A DNA stretch of 64,000 nt from Pantoea anthophila (GTDB taxonomy: Bacteria > Pseudomonadota > Gammaproteobacteria > Enterobacterales > Enterobacteriaceae), in assembly GCF_006494375.1 (NCBI RefSeq), contig NZ_VHIZ01000050.1, positions 372,001 to 436,000 of the forward strand. The letters run 5' to 3'. Below are positions 47,417 through 57,516 of the stretch, piece by piece. A program made the position numbers and the translations under genes. Each line of letters begins with the position of its first letter. The first letter of the stretch is position 1. The notes below the pieces were generated by a model that worked only from the letters and a program-made list of their open reading frames with translations, was not told where the DNA came from and ran no database searches.

Positions 47417-48169
47417 ATGGCTGTAACTAAGCTGGTTCTGGTGCGACACGGCGAAAGCCAGTGGAACAACGAAAACCGCTTTACCGGTTGGTATGATGTT
47501 GACCTTTCTGAGAAAGGTCGTGGCGAAGCCAAATCAGCGGGTCAGCTGCTGAAAAAAGAGGGCTTTGTTTTCGATTTCGCTTACACCTCTGTACTGAAGC
47601 GCGCGATTCACACGCTGTGGAATGTGCTGGATGAGCTGGATCAGGCCTGGCTGCCGGTCGAGAAAACCTGGCGTCTGAACGAGCGTCACTACGGTGCGCT
47701 GCAGGGCCTGGATAAAGCGGAAACCGCGGCCAAATATGGCGATGAGCAGGTTAAGCAGTGGCGTCGCGGTTTTGCCGTTACCCCACCTGAGCTGGATCGT
47801 GCTGATGAGCGCTTCCCTGGCCATGACCCGCGTTACGCGAAACTGACCCCGGAGCAGCTGCCGACCACCGAAAGTCTGGCACTGACCATCGACCGCGTGA
47901 TCCCTTACTGGAACGACACCATTCTGCCGCGCATCAAAAGCGGTGAGAAAGTGATCATTGCCGCACACGGCAACTCACTGCGCGCACTGGTTAAATATCT
48001 GGATAACCTGAGCGAAGATGAGATCCTCGAACTGAACATCCCAACCGGCGTGCCGCTGGTGTATGAGTTCGATGAAAACTTCAAACCGCTGAAACGCTAC
48101 TACCTGGGCGACCAGGACGAGATTGCCGCGAAAGCCGCAGCCGTTGCGAATCAGGGTAAAGCGAAGTAA
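47417..48169 (+). CDS. gpmA: 2,3-bisphosphoglycerate-dependent phosphoglycerate mutase GpmA
   Basis: Glycolytic interconversion of 3- and 2-phosphoglycerate. The 250-residue protein has the phosphohistidine motif [10 protein letters not shown] (His11), [19 protein letters not shown] and the second catalytic His in [22 protein letters not shown] precedes the start. It is separated from galM by 151 bases, with a promoter expected there. A strong terminator follows. Confidence 0.98.
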   Translation: MAVTKLVLVRHGESQWNNENRFTGWYDVDLSEKGRGEAKSAGQLLKKEGFVFDFAYTSVLKRAIHTLWNVLDELDQAWLPVEKTWRLNERHYGALQGLDKAETAAKYGDEQVKQWRRGFAVTPPELDRADERFPGHDPRYAKLTPEQLPTTESLALTIDRVIPYWNDTILPRIKSGEKVIIAAHGNSLRALVKYLDNLSEDEILELNIPTGVPLVYEFDENFKPLKRYYLGDQDEIAAKAAAVANQGKAK

Positions 48170-48190
48170 TTTTTCGCTGAGAGGCAAAAA

Positions 48191-48217
48191 GGCCAGACAG
48201 AAGTCTGGCCTTTTTTA
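48191..48217 (+). terminator. Rho-independent terminator of gpmA
   Basis: GGCCAGAC (48191-48198) and GTCTGGCC (48203-48210) with an AGAA loop, followed by TTTTTTATT. Confidence 0.95.
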
Positions 48218-48520
48218 TTGGGCTGCGTCCGGCAATGCTGTGTGTCATCTTTAATTGTCAGAGTAAAAGCCTGAATGTCCGTTCGTCCCGGACGAATCAC
48301 ATCGTCAAAGCCGTCTGAGTATGGCAGCAATAAATCAGCTCAATGTGCAGGGAACATGGTCAGAAGAGGAAAGCGTCCCGCGCCAGGGATGGCGCGGGCA
48401 GAGCGTGCCATGGATGGCGGTTGTTGCGTCTTTCCGATCTGACTGTGTTCCCTCAGCAGGCTCACTCTCCACCGCGTATTCAGACAGATCCGGCCAGTCG
48501 TCACGCCAGACAGCCAGCAC
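48218..48520. other. gpmA-aroG convergent spacer
   Basis: No gene is supported in this roughly 300-base stretch between convergent gpmA and aroG. The central 109 bases are the palindromic repeat described at 48347; the remainder shows nothing I recognise. Confidence 0.7.
48347..48455. repeat. Palindromic repeat element, complete short copy
   Basis: A 109-base element with imperfect terminal inverted repeats of about 28 bases. The left end reads GCAGGGAACATGGTCAGAAG then AGGAAAGCG; the right end, inverted, reads TGAGGGAACACAGTCAGATC then GGAAAGACGC. Inside is a perfect 9-bp stem, CCCGCGCCA (48377-48385) with TGGCGCGGG (48390-48398), then CATGGATGGCGG. Related copies lie at 59211-59257, 59328-59519 and in part at 36422. 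It has no coding capacity and looks like a non-autonomous MITE- or ERIC-like element. I do not know a named family for it. Confidence 0.75.
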
Positions 48521-49573
48521 TCAACCGCGGCGCTGTTTAACCGCTGCCGCCAGCTGACGCAGCACCTTGTCGGTATCATCCCAGCCGATGCAGGCATCAG
48601 TGACACTCTTGCCATAGACCAGCGGCTCACCGCTCTCCAGGCTCTGATTGCCCTCTACCAGATGACTCTCGATCATCACGCCGACAATCGCCTGCTCACC
48701 GTTGATGATCTGCTGCGCGACATCGTCCGCCACGACCATCTGACGCTGGAACTGCTTGCTGCTGTTGGCATGGCTGAAATCGATCATAACCTGCTGTGGC
48801 AGACCCGCTTTTGCCAGACCCTCTTTGACCTCAGCCACATGCTTCGCACTGTAGTTCGGCTCTTTGCCGCCGCGCAGAATAATGTGACAGTCGCCATTGC
48901 CGCTGGTTTCAACAATCGCGGAGTGGCCATATTTGGTCACTGACAGGAAGCAGTGCGGCGAACCGGCAGCGTTGATGGCATCGATGGCCACCTTGATGGT
49001 GCCATCGGTGCCGTTTTTGAAACCGACCGGACAGGAGAGACCGGAGGCCAGCTCACGGTGCACCTGGGATTCGGTAGTGCGTGCGCCAATCGCGCCCCAG
49101 CTCATCAAATCCGCCACATATTGCGGGGTGATCATATCCAGAAACTCGCCCGCCGCCGGTAAACCGCTGTCATTGATCTCCAGCAGCAGTTTACGCGCCA
49201 GACGCAGACCATCATTGAGCTGGAAGCTGTTATCCATGTAGGGGTCGTTGATCAGCCCTTTCCAGCCTACGGTAGTGCGCGGCTTTTCAAAATAGACCCG
49301 CATGACCACTTCCAGTTCGCCTTTCAGCTCATCCCGCAGCGCCAGCAGACGGCCGGCATACTCTTTGGCGGCCTCAGGATCGTGGATTGAGCAGGGACCA
49401 ATCACCACCAGCAGGCGGTCGTCCTTGCCCTGCAGGATCTGATGAATCGCCTGACGCGCCTGGGAAACGGTCTGTGCAGCACGATCGGTCGCCGGGAATT
49501 TTTCGAGCAGCGCAACCGGGGGTAACAGCTCTTTAATCTCTTTGATGCGTAAGTCATCGTTCTGGTAATTCAT
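48521..49573 (-). CDS. aroG: DAHP synthase AroG (Phe-sensitive type)
   Basis: First step of the shikimate pathway: condenses PEP and erythrose-4-phosphate. The 350-residue class I DAHP synthase matches E. coli AroG in length and sequence: MNYQNDDLRIKEIKELLPPV, VVIGPCSIHDPEAAKEYA (PEP/metal region, about 58-75), MRVYFEKPRTTVGWKGLINDP, GARTTESQVHRELASGLSCPVGFKNGTDG and DFSHANSSKQ. Assignment to AroG over AroF/AroH rests on overall similarity and on location beside gpmA and ybgS. I did not find a convincing TyrR box upstream. Confidence 0.95.
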   Translation of the reverse strand: MNYQNDDLRIKEIKELLPPVALLEKFPATDRAAQTVSQARQAIHQILQGKDDRLLVVIGPCSIHDPEAAKEYAGRLLALRDELKGELEVVMRVYFEKPRTTVGWKGLINDPYMDNSFQLNDGLRLARKLLLEINDSGLPAAGEFLDMITPQYVADLMSWGAIGARTTESQVHRELASGLSCPVGFKNGTDGTIKVAIDAINAAGSPHCFLSVTKYGHSAIVETSGNGDCHIILRGGKEPNYSAKHVAEVKEGLAKAGLPQQVMIDFSHANSSKQFQRQMVVADDVAQQIINGEQAIVGVMIESHLVEGNQSLESGEPLVYGKSVTDACIGWDDTDKVLRQLAAAVKQRRG

Positions 49574-49863
49574 ACTGATTCCATATTATTTCTGGCCCGG
49601 CGCCCGCCGGACACAACCTGCCCAATGTAGCCCGAAGCGCCAGGGGTGTAAATTCCCGCTGCGGGTTAAATGTGCGGGTCATATTTGCATTAATCAGGTT
49701 AGCGACTAGACTTTTTAATGGTAAGCACTGAGGAACGTCCCGCTTACATGATTAAATCACCCTGTTTAAGCCAACTGGCGAATTTTATTTCGTCCGGGAC
49801 TTTTTTATCCCCAATTTCACCTCTGGGCTTAAAACGTCTTCATTTATTAATGGGAGTATAATG

Positions 49864-50223
49864 ATGAAAAAGTTTGCCTTACTCTTTTTGACAGCAGCAA
49901 TGACATTAGGCAGTGGCGCGGCGCTGGCGGAAGGCAGCAACAACGGCACAGCTAACCAGGCAGCCAGTGCAGGTGCGGTCGCACCCGGCGCAAAAGAGAA
50001 CCTGCCACCGAATAATGTCGATAACAGCAAAATTAATAACACCGGCACCAATACTAATCCGGCCACTTCTGGCAGCACCACCAGCAGCGGAAATATGTCT
50101 GCTAACGAAATTGACCAGAACAGCCAGTGTAAAGATGGCAAATGTCCGAACATCAACAAAAAAGTTGAAACGAAAGTGGGCGGCGGTGACGTTAATACTA
50201 AAACCGACGGCACGACCCAGTAA
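49864..50223 (+). CDS. ybgS: YbgS-like exported protein
   Basis: A small exported protein of 119 residues: signal peptide MKKFALLFLTAAMTLGSGAALA, then a low-complexity Asn/Thr/Ser/Gly-rich mature part. The NLPPNNVDNSKIN and CKDGKCPNINKKVETK stretches and the DVNTKTDGTTQ end match E. coli YbgS. Function unknown. Two consecutive ATGs are possible; the second, at 49864, is 7 bases from GGGAG and preferred. It is divergent from aroG as in E. coli. Confidence 0.88.
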   Translation: MKKFALLFLTAAMTLGSGAALAEGSNNGTANQAASAGAVAPGAKENLPPNNVDNSKINNTGTNTNPATSGSTTSSGNMSANEIDQNSQCKDGKCPNINKKVETKVGGGDVNTKTDGTTQ

Positions 50224-50232
50224 TTCTGTCTG

Positions 50233-50262
50233 ACCCGGAGAGCATCCGTTCTCCGGGTTTTT
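50233..50262 (+). terminator. Rho-independent terminator of ybgS
   Basis: ACCCGGAGA (50233-50241) and TCTCCGGGT (50250-50258) form a 9-bp stem followed by TTTT. Confidence 0.9.
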
Positions 50263-50322
50263 CTCCCCTCTGCCCCACTCTTCCGCTATGCTCATCCTGT
50301 GAAATTTACAGGGAAACCGTTC

Positions 50323-50904
50323 ATGGCCGTTTTGCTCTTGATTGACGATCATCCGCTGGTCGAAGTGGCCCTTGAAGCCGCGCTCAGCCAGTCGCCCATT
50401 CCGGTTCAGCTCCTCTCTGCCAGTAGTGAACACGCCGCCCGTCCTTTTCTTCAGCAGCCGCTGGACATTATCGTGCTTGATATCGGGCTGCCGGAGAGCG
50501 ACGGGCTGGAGATCCTGCGCCGCCTGAAAATCCATCGTCCCCACTGTCCGGTGCTGATCTATTCGGCCCAGCAGACCCGTCACTATATCCGGCGCGCTCA
50601 GGCGTTAGGGGCGTCCGGTTATGTGGTGAAAAGCCAGCGCATGACGCAGCTGCTCAGCGCCATTCTGGCCGTGCTCGGCGGACAGACCGCGTTTCCGGAA
50701 ACCGAAGAGGAGCCTGAGCTGCCGCTGACGCACAAAGAGCGTCAGATTCTGGCGCTGCTCGCCAGCGGCCTCTCTAACCTGCAAATCGCCGCCCAGCTGC
50801 ACATCAGCAACAAAACGGTCAGCACCCATAAAAAGAACATTCTGGAAAAAACCGGTGCCCGCTCTGTGGTTGAGCTGGCTGACCTCTGGAAGGCGCAGCA
50901 GTGA
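50323..50904 (+). CDS. NarL/LuxR-type response regulator (EvgA/BvgA-like)
   Basis: A 193-residue response regulator: receiver domain with IDDH (7-10), phospho-acceptor Asp53 in VLDIGLPESDG and Lys in YVVKSQ, then a LuxR-type helix-turn-helix, LTHKERQILALLASGLSNLQ followed by IAAQLHISNKTVSTHKKNILEKTG. The start at 50323 has AGGGA 8 bases ahead; a GTG 24 bases upstream is less likely. Its stop overlaps the following sensor kinase by 4 bases (ATGA), so they form an operon and a cognate pair. The pair sits between ybgS and zitB, adjacent in E. coli, so it is an insertion relative to E. coli. Target genes are unknown. Confidence 0.9.
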   Translation: MAVLLLIDDHPLVEVALEAALSQSPIPVQLLSASSEHAARPFLQQPLDIIVLDIGLPESDGLEILRRLKIHRPHCPVLIYSAQQTRHYIRRAQALGASGYVVKSQRMTQLLSAILAVLGGQTAFPETEEEPELPLTHKERQILALLASGLSNLQIAAQLHISNKTVSTHKKNILEKTGARSVVELADLWKAQQ

Positions 50905-53900
50905 GATATGCGCTGCTGATCCTGCTGTGGCTGTGGGGCAGCGCGCTGGCTGAGGTGCGCCCGGTCAGCAGCCTGAACCTGCCGATGATGCTGCCGGTCA
51001 CGCATGCCGAAACCATGCAGGGAAAGAGCCTGCGCGTCGGACTGCTGGAAGAGAACCACGCGCCCTGGACGATGCGGATCGGCAACGACCTGTATGGCAT
51101 CAATGCCGACTATCTTGCTGCGCTGCGACAGCTGACCGGGGCGCAGTTTACCCTGCGCCTCTACAACGACGCGCCGCAACTGATGCAGGCCCTGAACCGC
51201 GGAGAGATCGATTTTGCGCTGGGCATGTGGAACACCCCGCTGCCTCAGGGCACGCTGAGTAGTGAAAGCTGGTTCAGCAGTCCGCTGCGGGTCTATCGCA
51301 ATCAGCAGAACCAGCGTGCCGTGATGTTCAACAGCCAGAATGCGCAGCTTGCGATCAGCGACAGCACCCTGGCGCAGCTGCCACCCGCCCTGGCGGCCCG
51401 TCACCACTGGCGACGCTACAGCAGCGACCTGCAGGCGCTCTATACCCTGCTCAATCAGCAGAACGACTATGTGGTGGCGGACGAGACCAGCGCCGGTTTT
51501 CTGCTGAGTCAGCTGCAGCAGGGGCAGATTTATCAGATCGCCTCACATATTGAAGCGGGACAGCTTAACCTGCGTGCGCTCTCCCGCGATCCCGCGCTGA
51601 TTGACTGGATAAATCAGAGCCTGCGTCAGTTACCGGCGGAACTGATGAACAGCCTGCAGGCGCGCTGGAGCAGCACGCTGCCGCGCTATCAGGATACGCA
51701 GACCCTGATGCTCAGCCCCGCTGAACGCGCGTGGATTGCCGACCACCCTCGCATTACGTACACCGCCGAGCCTGACAATTATCCCTGGAGCTATCGCGAC
51801 GCCAGCGGTACCGCCAGAGGCTATGGCGTGGATTTACTGAAAGCGGTCGCCCAGAGCACGGGCCTGCAGTTTGAACCCGTGTGGGTCAGCAATCCCCATC
51901 AGGCCAGTGCGCTGATTCAGCAGCAGCAGGCGATGCTGCAACTGATGCAGCCCCTTAATGGCGATGCGATGCAGAGCACCTCACTGCCGGTATGGCGGGC
52001 GCTGTGGGGGATCTACAGCATTCACTCTGCCCCGCTGTCGCACTGGCAGGATCTGCGCGGCAGGCGGATCGGCGTATTGCAGGATGACCTGGCGCTGCGC
52101 CTGCTGCCGGAGGATCTGCATCCGGTGCCATTTGCCGACCGGAACAGCCTTTATGATGCGCTGGCAAAGGGGCAGATTGATGCGCTGGTCGATAATGTGC
52201 TCTCTGCCCGCTGGCGCATCGCCAGCCGTGATGACGCGCGTATCCACCTCGCCTTTGCCGCCAGCGACATCGCCTGGCCGATCGCGCTGGGTGTCACGCC
52301 CGAACAGCCCCTGCTGCGCAGCCTGCTGGATCGGGCGCTGCAGCAGATCCCGGCGGATACTCAGGGCAAAATGCGCGACAGCTGGTCAACACCGCCGCAG
52401 CCCGGCAGCGTGATGGTGATGCGATCGCTGCCGATGATGGTGCTGGCGGTAGCCGGGGCCGCCATTGTGCTGCTGCTCCTGCTACTGGCGCGCCGTTACT
52501 GGCAGCAGCGCCGCGAGCGTCAGCAGCGCGAACAGGCGGAGCGGGCCAACGCCATGAAAAGCCAGTTTCTGGCTACCGTCAGCCATGAGCTGCGTACGCC
52601 GATGCAGGCGATCCTCGGCCTGCTGGAGCTGGAGAAGCAGCAGCTCAACAGCCAGAACCTGACCCTGCTGCACAGCAGCGCACACTCCCTGCTGACCCTG
52701 CTGAATGACCTGCAGGATCACGCACGTATCGAGAGCAACAGTTTTACCCTGGCGCCCCGCCCGCTGGCGCTGGCGCAGTGGCTCGAACAGCAGCAGCATT
52801 TTTATCATCCGTTAATGCGGGCGGACGGCCCGCGTCTGATCGTCGCGGCACAGACGCCGCTGCCTGACACGGTGATGATCGATGCCGATCGCCTGCAGCA
52901 GGTAGTCAATAACCTGATAACCAATGCGCTGAAATTTACCCGTCACGGCACCATCCGCCTCACCCTGGCGGCAGAGCAGCAGCAGCTGGTGCTGACGGTC
53001 ACTGACAGCGGCAGCGGTATTCCGCCAGAGGAGCAGCCGAAGCTGTTTGATCCCTGGTATCAGGCGCCGTCGGGCAAAACCGTGTCGGTGCAGGGCAGCG
53101 GTCTGGGCCTGTTTATCTGCCGCGAGATGGTGCTGCGGATGGGGGGCGATATCCGGCTCACCTCGCAGCCCGGCCAGGGAACGCAGGTCACGGTGACCCT
53201 GCCCCTGCAGATCGCGGAGCCGGTCAGCAGCACCGATGAGTCTGGCCTGCCCGGCTTTCCCCATCTGCGGGTGGCGATTGTCGATGACCATCCGGCCAAT
53301 CTGCTGGTGATGCAGCAGCAGCTGGCGCGCTTTGCCATTCAGGCCGACATCTTCGAAGAGGGACGTGCGCTGCTGAAGGCCGATGCGCAGCAGCCTTTTG
53401 ACCTGCTGTTTATCGACCAGATGATGCCGCGTCCTGACGGCACGCTGCTGCTGCGACTGCTGCGACGCCGTGACCGGCAGCGGGGACGGCAGGCGATGCG
53501 GGTGCTCTGCTCCGCAGACGCCCAGCTGCTGTCACGACCGGCTGAGGCGCAGGAGCGGGTTCTGATTAAACCGGTGCAGCTGGCCGATCTCCGCGCACTG
53601 CTGGCGGAGTGGCAGCCCGACCCGCTGGCACCGCTGGATGAGAACCTGTGGCAGCTGGCACAGCAGAATGACAAATTTCTCAGCCGGCTGAGCCAGACGC
53701 TGCACAGCACGGTGACCCAGGATCTGGCCGTGATGCGTGAGGCGCGCGCACGCGCGGACTGGAACCAGTTTGCCGACGCGGCACACCGGATGAAAGGCAG
53801 CTGGTTGCTGGTGGGGCTGGAGCAGGGTGCACAGCTGAGTCAGCAACTCGCAGAGCAGGCAAAACAGCATCAGGACACGTCTGAGACGTGGCAATTACTG

Positions 53901-53963
53901 ATATTATTAGCAAACAGGTTACTGAAAAAACTGGAATCTTATGGCACATACCCACACTCATAG
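50901..53963 (+). CDS. EvgS/BvgS-like hybrid sensor kinase
   Basis: A 1020-residue unorthodox sensor kinase. After a signal sequence come two periplasmic solute-binding (Venus flytrap, SBP_bac_3) domains at about 45-260 and 275-495, then one membrane segment at about 508-532. Next are a HisKA domain with phospho-His562 in VSHELRTP, HATPase with [19 protein letters not shown] and [12 protein letters not shown], a receiver domain with VDDHPAN and Asp839 in [11 protein letters not shown], and a C-terminal Hpt domain with His962 in AAHRMKGSW. The linker from membrane to HisKA is too short for the PAS domain found in BvgS and EvgS. Ligand unknown. Its end overlaps zitB by 23 bases. Confidence 0.92.
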   Translation: MRYALLILLWLWGSALAEVRPVSSLNLPMMLPVTHAETMQGKSLRVGLLEENHAPWTMRIGNDLYGINADYLAALRQLTGAQFTLRLYNDAPQLMQALNRGEIDFALGMWNTPLPQGTLSSESWFSSPLRVYRNQQNQRAVMFNSQNAQLAISDSTLAQLPPALAARHHWRRYSSDLQALYTLLNQQNDYVVADETSAGFLLSQLQQGQIYQIASHIEAGQLNLRALSRDPALIDWINQSLRQLPAELMNSLQARWSSTLPRYQDTQTLMLSPAERAWIADHPRITYTAEPDNYPWSYRDASGTARGYGVDLLKAVAQSTGLQFEPVWVSNPHQASALIQQQQAMLQLMQPLNGDAMQSTSLPVWRALWGIYSIHSAPLSHWQDLRGRRIGVLQDDLALRLLPEDLHPVPFADRNSLYDALAKGQIDALVDNVLSARWRIASRDDARIHLAFAASDIAWPIALGVTPEQPLLRSLLDRALQQIPADTQGKMRDSWSTPPQPGSVMVMRSLPMMVLAVAGAAIVLLLLLLARRYWQQRRERQQREQAERANAMKSQFLATVSHELRTPMQAILGLLELEKQQLNSQNLTLLHSSAHSLLTLLNDLQDHARIESNSFTLAPRPLALAQWLEQQQHFYHPLMRADGPRLIVAAQTPLPDTVMIDADRLQQVVNNLITNALKFTRHGTIRLTLAAEQQQLVLTVTDSGSGIPPEEQPKLFDPWYQAPSGKTVSVQGSGLGLFICREMVLRMGGDIRLTSQPGQGTQVTVTLPLQIAEPVSSTDESGLPGFPHLRVAIVDDHPANLLVMQQQLARFAIQADIFEEGRALLKADAQQPFDLLFIDQMMPRPDGTLLLRLLRRRDRQRGRQAMRVLCSADAQLLSRPAEAQERVLIKPVQLADLRALLAEWQPDPLAPLDENLWQLAQQNDKFLSRLSQTLHSTVTQDLAVMREARARADWNQFADAAHRMKGSWLLVGLEQGAQLSQQLAEQAKQHQDTSETWQLLILLANRLLKKLESYGTYPHS

Positions 53964-54924
53964 CGGGCAGGATAGTAATCGCACGCGTCTGGCGGCCGCC
54001 TTTGGCGTGACCGTCCTCTTCATGGTTGCCGAGGTGATTGGCGGCTGGCTTTCAGGTTCACTGGCGCTGCTGGCAGATGCCGGGCATATGCTCACCGATG
54101 CCGCCGCCCTGCTGATGGCGCTGCTGGCGGTCCACTTCTCGCGCCGTAAACCCAATGCGCGTCATACCTTTGGCCTGCTGCGCCTGACCACCGTAGCAGC
54201 CTTTGTCAATGCCATCGCCCTGCTGGGTATTACCGCGCTGATCGTCTGGGAGGCAGTGCGTCGCTTCAGCGATCCGCAGCCGGTGACCGGCGGCCTGATG
54301 CTGGGCATCGCGATTGGCGGCCTGCTGGCCAACCTGCTCTCATTCTGGCTGCTGCACCACGGCAGCGAAGAGAAGAACCTCAACGTGCGGGCAGCGGCAC
54401 TGCACGTCATGGGTGACCTGCTCGGTTCGGTGGGGGCGATTGTGGCGGCAGCCATCATTATGCTGACCGGCTGGACGCCGATCGACCCGATTCTCTCGCT
54501 GCTGGTGTCACTGCTGGTGCTGCGCAGTGCCTGGGCGCTGCTGCGTGAGAGCCTGCAGGAATTACTTGAAGGGGCACCCCACTCCCTGGATGTGAACCGG
54601 CTGATGCGGGACCTCACCCTGAACATCGCTGAAGTGCGCAATGTTCACCATGTGCATCTGTGGCAGGTGGGTGAAAAGCCGCTGCTGACGCTGCATGTGC
54701 AGGTGATCCCGCCCTATGACCACGATGCGCTGCTGCACCGCATTCATGACTATCTGCGCCAGCACTATCAGATTGACCATGCGACCGTGCAGATGGAGTA
54801 TCAGCCCTGTGCCGGTGCTGAGTGTGAGCTGAGCTTCAGCAGCGCGGCTGAGGCTGGTCACGGTCACAGCCATTCCCATTCCCACGACCATACTCACGCC
54901 AGAGGCGACGAGCACGCTCACTAA
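53941..54924 (+). CDS. zitB: Zinc efflux transporter ZitB (CDF family)
   Basis: Cation diffusion facilitator exporting Zn2+ in exchange for protons. The 327-residue protein has six membrane segments with metal-site motifs [19 protein letters not shown] (HxxxD, about 40-58) and [17 protein letters not shown] (about 150-166). The cytoplasmic C-terminal domain contains [14 protein letters not shown]. Both ends are histidine-rich: MAHTHTHSG at the start and a tail of [14 protein letters not shown] type, likely metal-binding. The start overlaps the sensor kinase by 23 bases, so it may be cotranscribed; in E. coli zitB directly follows ybgS instead. Confidence 0.96.
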   Translation: MAHTHTHSGQDSNRTRLAAAFGVTVLFMVAEVIGGWLSGSLALLADAGHMLTDAAALLMALLAVHFSRRKPNARHTFGLLRLTTVAAFVNAIALLGITALIVWEAVRRFSDPQPVTGGLMLGIAIGGLLANLLSFWLLHHGSEEKNLNVRAAALHVMGDLLGSVGAIVAAAIIMLTGWTPIDPILSLLVSLLVLRSAWALLRESLQELLEGAPHSLDVNRLMRDLTLNIAEVRNVHHVHLWQVGEKPLLTLHVQVIPPYDHDALLHRIHDYLRQHYQIDHATVQMEYQPCAGAECELSFSSAAEAGHGHSHSHSHDHTHARGDEHAH

Positions 54925-54927
54925 ACG

Positions 54928-54960
54928 ACAGCGCGCGGTAACCCGGTTACCGCGCGCTGT
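54928..54960. terminator. Long hairpin between zitB and pnuC
   Basis: ACAGCGCGCGGTAAC (54928-54942) and GTTACCGCGCGCTGT (54946-54960) form a perfect 15-bp stem with a CCG loop between convergent genes. There is no T-run, so termination is probable but of a non-classical kind. Confidence 0.65.
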
Positions 54961-54969
54961 GACCGCCCC

Positions 54970-55704
54970 TTACTGGCCTGTCTGCTGCGCCGACAGTGCC
55001 CGTGACCCCTGCTCCCGGGCACTGCGGATCCACATGCGTGAGCCATTAAGCGCAATCAGCGTCAGAATCACATACTCCAGCGACATCGCATAAACCCCCT
55101 GACGGGCAAAAATCATGACGCTGATGACGTTAATGATCACCCACAGCAGCCAGTTCTCAACATACTTGCGCGTCATCAGGATCATCGCCGCAATCGACAG
55201 CACCATCATGCAGGCGTCCCAGAACGGGAAGGCATCCGGCTGCAATGCCGGCATCGCCACTGACAGGCCAATCGCGTTCATCAGCGTCACCGCCGCGCGG
55301 GTCAGCATGGCAAACACAGGGTCAATGTAGAGCGTCATCAGCGCAATCGCGACGACGCAGCTCACCGCCCAGGCGATCGCTTTCGGCAGCGGCAGCCAGC
55401 GAATCTTCAGCGCCGCCTGGTGATCGCTGGTCTGCCGGCTCCAGGCGTACCAGCCGTAAATATTGGCGGCAAAAAAGAAGAGCTGCAGTAACAGACTGGC
55501 GTAGAGCTGAATCTGAAAGAAGATCACCGCAAACAGCGTGACGTTAATCAGGCCAAAGGGGTAGTTGATGATTTTTTCCAGGCTGGCAAACCAGATACAG
55601 AGTAAGCCCGCCAGGGTGCCGATAGCCTCAATCCATGAGAGATCGTAGCCGCCTGCACCCAGAGGAATGTGAACCAGAATATTATGCGTGCTGAAAAAGT
55701 CCAT
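54970..55704 (-). CDS. pnuC: Nicotinamide riboside transporter PnuC
   Basis: Inner membrane facilitator for nicotinamide riboside, 244 residues with seven predicted membrane segments. Family landmarks: MDFFSTHNILVHIPLGAGGYDLSWIEA, NYPFGLINVTLF, FFFAANIYGWYAWSRQT, DAFPFWDACMMVLSIAAMILMTRKYVENWLLWVIIN. The start at 55704 matches E. coli; another ATG 9 bases upstream is possible. It lies 24 bases after nadA on the same strand, so a nadA-pnuC operon under NadR is expected. Confidence 0.96.
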   Translation of the reverse strand: MDFFSTHNILVHIPLGAGGYDLSWIEAIGTLAGLLCIWFASLEKIINYPFGLINVTLFAVIFFQIQLYASLLLQLFFFAANIYGWYAWSRQTSDHQAALKIRWLPLPKAIAWAVSCVVAIALMTLYIDPVFAMLTRAAVTLMNAIGLSVAMPALQPDAFPFWDACMMVLSIAAMILMTRKYVENWLLWVIINVISVMIFARQGVYAMSLEYVILTLIALNGSRMWIRSAREQGSRALSAQQTGQ

Positions 55705-55728
55705 GCAGAGCACCTGTCAGGAAAACGG

Positions 55729-56790
55729 CTAGGCGTTTCCCTTCACGTTGAGTTTAAGTTCCGCTGCAAAGGATAGCATGCGATTCAGGGGCAGTAACGC
55801 CGCCTCTCGCAGCGTCTCGTCCACCTGAATCTCATGTTCCGCGCCGCCCGTCTCCAGCGCGTCTGCGATGGCTTTGAGACCGTTCATCGCCATCCACGGA
55901 CAGTGCGCGCAGCTGCGGCAGGTGGCGCCCTCCCCGGCTGTCGGCGCTTCCAGCAGCTCTTTGTCCGGCACCGCCTGCTGCATTTTGTAGAAGATGCCGC
56001 GATCGGTCGCCACAATCATCTGCGGATGCGGCAGGGATTTGGCGGCCTGAATCAGCTGGCTGGTCGAACCCACCGCATCGGCCAGATCCACAATCGCCTG
56101 CGGCGACTCGGGATGAACCAGCACCGCCGCATCGGGATAGAGCGCTTTCATGCGCTGCAGCGCCTGAGTCTTGAACTCATCATGGACAATGCAGGCGCCC
56201 TGCCAGCACAGCACATCGGCGCCCGATTTCTGGGTGACGTAGCGGCCGAGGTGACGATCCGGTGCCCAGATAATTTTCTCGCCCAGGCTGTCGAGGTGCT
56301 CAATCAGCTCAACCGCAATGCTGGAGGTGACGACCCAGTCAGCGCGCGCTTTTACCGCCGCCGAGGTGTTGGCGTAGACCACCACGGTGCGATCGGGATG
56401 GGCGTCGCAGAAGGCGTTGAACTCTTCAATCGGACAGCCCAGATCCAGCGAGCACTCCGCCTGCAGTGTCGGCATCAGGACGGTTTTCTCAGGGCTGAGG
56501 ATTTTGGCCGTCTCCCCCATAAAGCGCACGCCCGCCACCAGCAGCGTGGTTGCCGGATGGTTGCTGCCAAAACGGGCCATCTCCAGTGAGTCGGAGATAC
56601 AGCCGCCGGTCTCTTCGGCCAGCGCCTGAATTTCCGGGTCGGTGTAGTAGTGCGCGACCATCACGGCATTTCGCGCCTTCAGCAGGGTTTTGATTTTCTC
56701 ACGATAAAACGCCTTCTCGTCGTCACTCAGGCGGGCGGGCTTGGGGGGAAAGGGGTAAACGGTGCTTTCAGGATCGAACATCACACTCAT
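55729..56790 (-). CDS. nadA: Quinolinate synthase NadA
   Basis: Iron-sulfur enzyme condensing iminoaspartate and DHAP to quinolinate in de novo NAD synthesis. The 353-residue protein has [65 protein letters not shown] and [20 protein letters not shown], which supplies the cluster cysteines. A NadR box lies 73 bases upstream. It heads nadA-pnuC. Confidence 0.98.
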   Translation of the reverse strand: MSVMFDPESTVYPFPPKPARLSDDEKAFYREKIKTLLKARNAVMVAHYYTDPEIQALAEETGGCISDSLEMARFGSNHPATTLLVAGVRFMGETAKILSPEKTVLMPTLQAECSLDLGCPIEEFNAFCDAHPDRTVVVYANTSAAVKARADWVVTSSIAVELIEHLDSLGEKIIWAPDRHLGRYVTQKSGADVLCWQGACIVHDEFKTQALQRMKALYPDAAVLVHPESPQAIVDLADAVGSTSQLIQAAKSLPHPQMIVATDRGIFYKMQQAVPDKELLEAPTAGEGATCRSCAHCPWMAMNGLKAIADALETGGAEHEIQVDETLREAALLPLNRMLSFAAELKLNVKGNA

Positions 56791-56863
56791 GACACAGCTC
56801 TCGTTTTATCTAATTAACGAAAATCGCCAGAAGAGGCGAAATATGGCGTTGAATCCGCCGTCG

Positions 56864-56881
56864 TGTTTTATATGCTAAACA
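56864..56881. promoter_or_regulatory. NadR operator of nadA
   Basis: TGTTTTATATGCTAAACA fits the NadR box TGTTTA-N6-TAAACA with one mismatch. It lies between ogt and nadA, 74 bases before the nadA start. NadR with NAD should repress nadA-pnuC. Confidence 0.85.
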
Positions 56882-56917
56882 CGATAGCGGAAAAGCCCGA
56901 CTGTGTCGTGTGATTTT

Positions 56918-57463
56918 TTAATCGGCCTGCATGACCGCACCGCCAGCCCGACCCTGTGCGCCTTGTTCGCCCGGCTGCGGCAGGGGTTGTGACGTTTCCA
57001 GCGCCAGCAGAAACGCTTTAACCGTCAGCCCGCCGGCAAACCCGGTCAGCTTGCCGTTGGCCCCTATCACCCGGTGACACGGCGCGACAATCGAAAGCGG
57101 ATTACGACCGTTGGCCGCGCCAACCGCACGCACCGCCAGCGGATGCCCGATCTCGCGGGCAATCTGGCTGTAGCTGCGCGTTTCACCAAACGGGATCGCC
57201 ACCAGTGCCTGCCAGACTTTTTTCTGAAAGTCAGTGCCGGCAAAATCGAGCGGCAGTTCAAAGCCGCGTCGCGCACCGGCAAAGTACTCGCCGAGCTGAC
57301 GTGCCGTTTCGACCAGAATGGGATGGTCGTCATCGCGCGTCTGCGGTAAAAAGCGGGTGCGATGAGGATCGTCGTTCTCCCACAAAATACCCACCAGGCC
57401 GCGCTCGCTGGCCACCAGTTTCAGTTCGCCCACCGGGGTAACAGTCAATTTGAAGTAATACAT
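56918..57463 (-). CDS. ogt: Methylated-DNA--protein-cysteine methyltransferase Ogt
   Basis: Suicide enzyme removing methyl groups from O6-methylguanine and O4-methylthymine. The 181-residue protein has FQKKVWQALVAIPFGETRSYSQIA (helix-turn-helix for DNA contact, 79-102), VGAANGRNPLSIVAPCHRVIG with acceptor Cys129, and GFAGGLTVKAFLLALE. It is shorter than Ada and lacks the N-terminal metal domain. The last 25 residues are a Gln/Gly-rich tail. It is divergent from an Ada-AlkA fusion across a perfect inverted repeat, forming an alkylation-repair pair. In E. coli ogt is elsewhere. Confidence 0.94.
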   Translation of the reverse strand: MYYFKLTVTPVGELKLVASERGLVGILWENDDPHRTRFLPQTRDDDHPILVETARQLGEYFAGARRGFELPLDFAGTDFQKKVWQALVAIPFGETRSYSQIAREIGHPLAVRAVGAANGRNPLSIVAPCHRVIGANGKLTGFAGGLTVKAFLLALETSQPLPQPGEQGAQGRAGGAVMQAD

Positions 57464-57516
57464 GGTGATTCTCCCGTCACGGTTTCGACACGCATTATCG
57501 CACTTTTCCTCAGCCT

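Noticed and set aside
49640-49690. Possible TyrR box upstream of aroG
   Set aside because: A TGTAAA half-site is present but no TTTACA partner at the required spacing.
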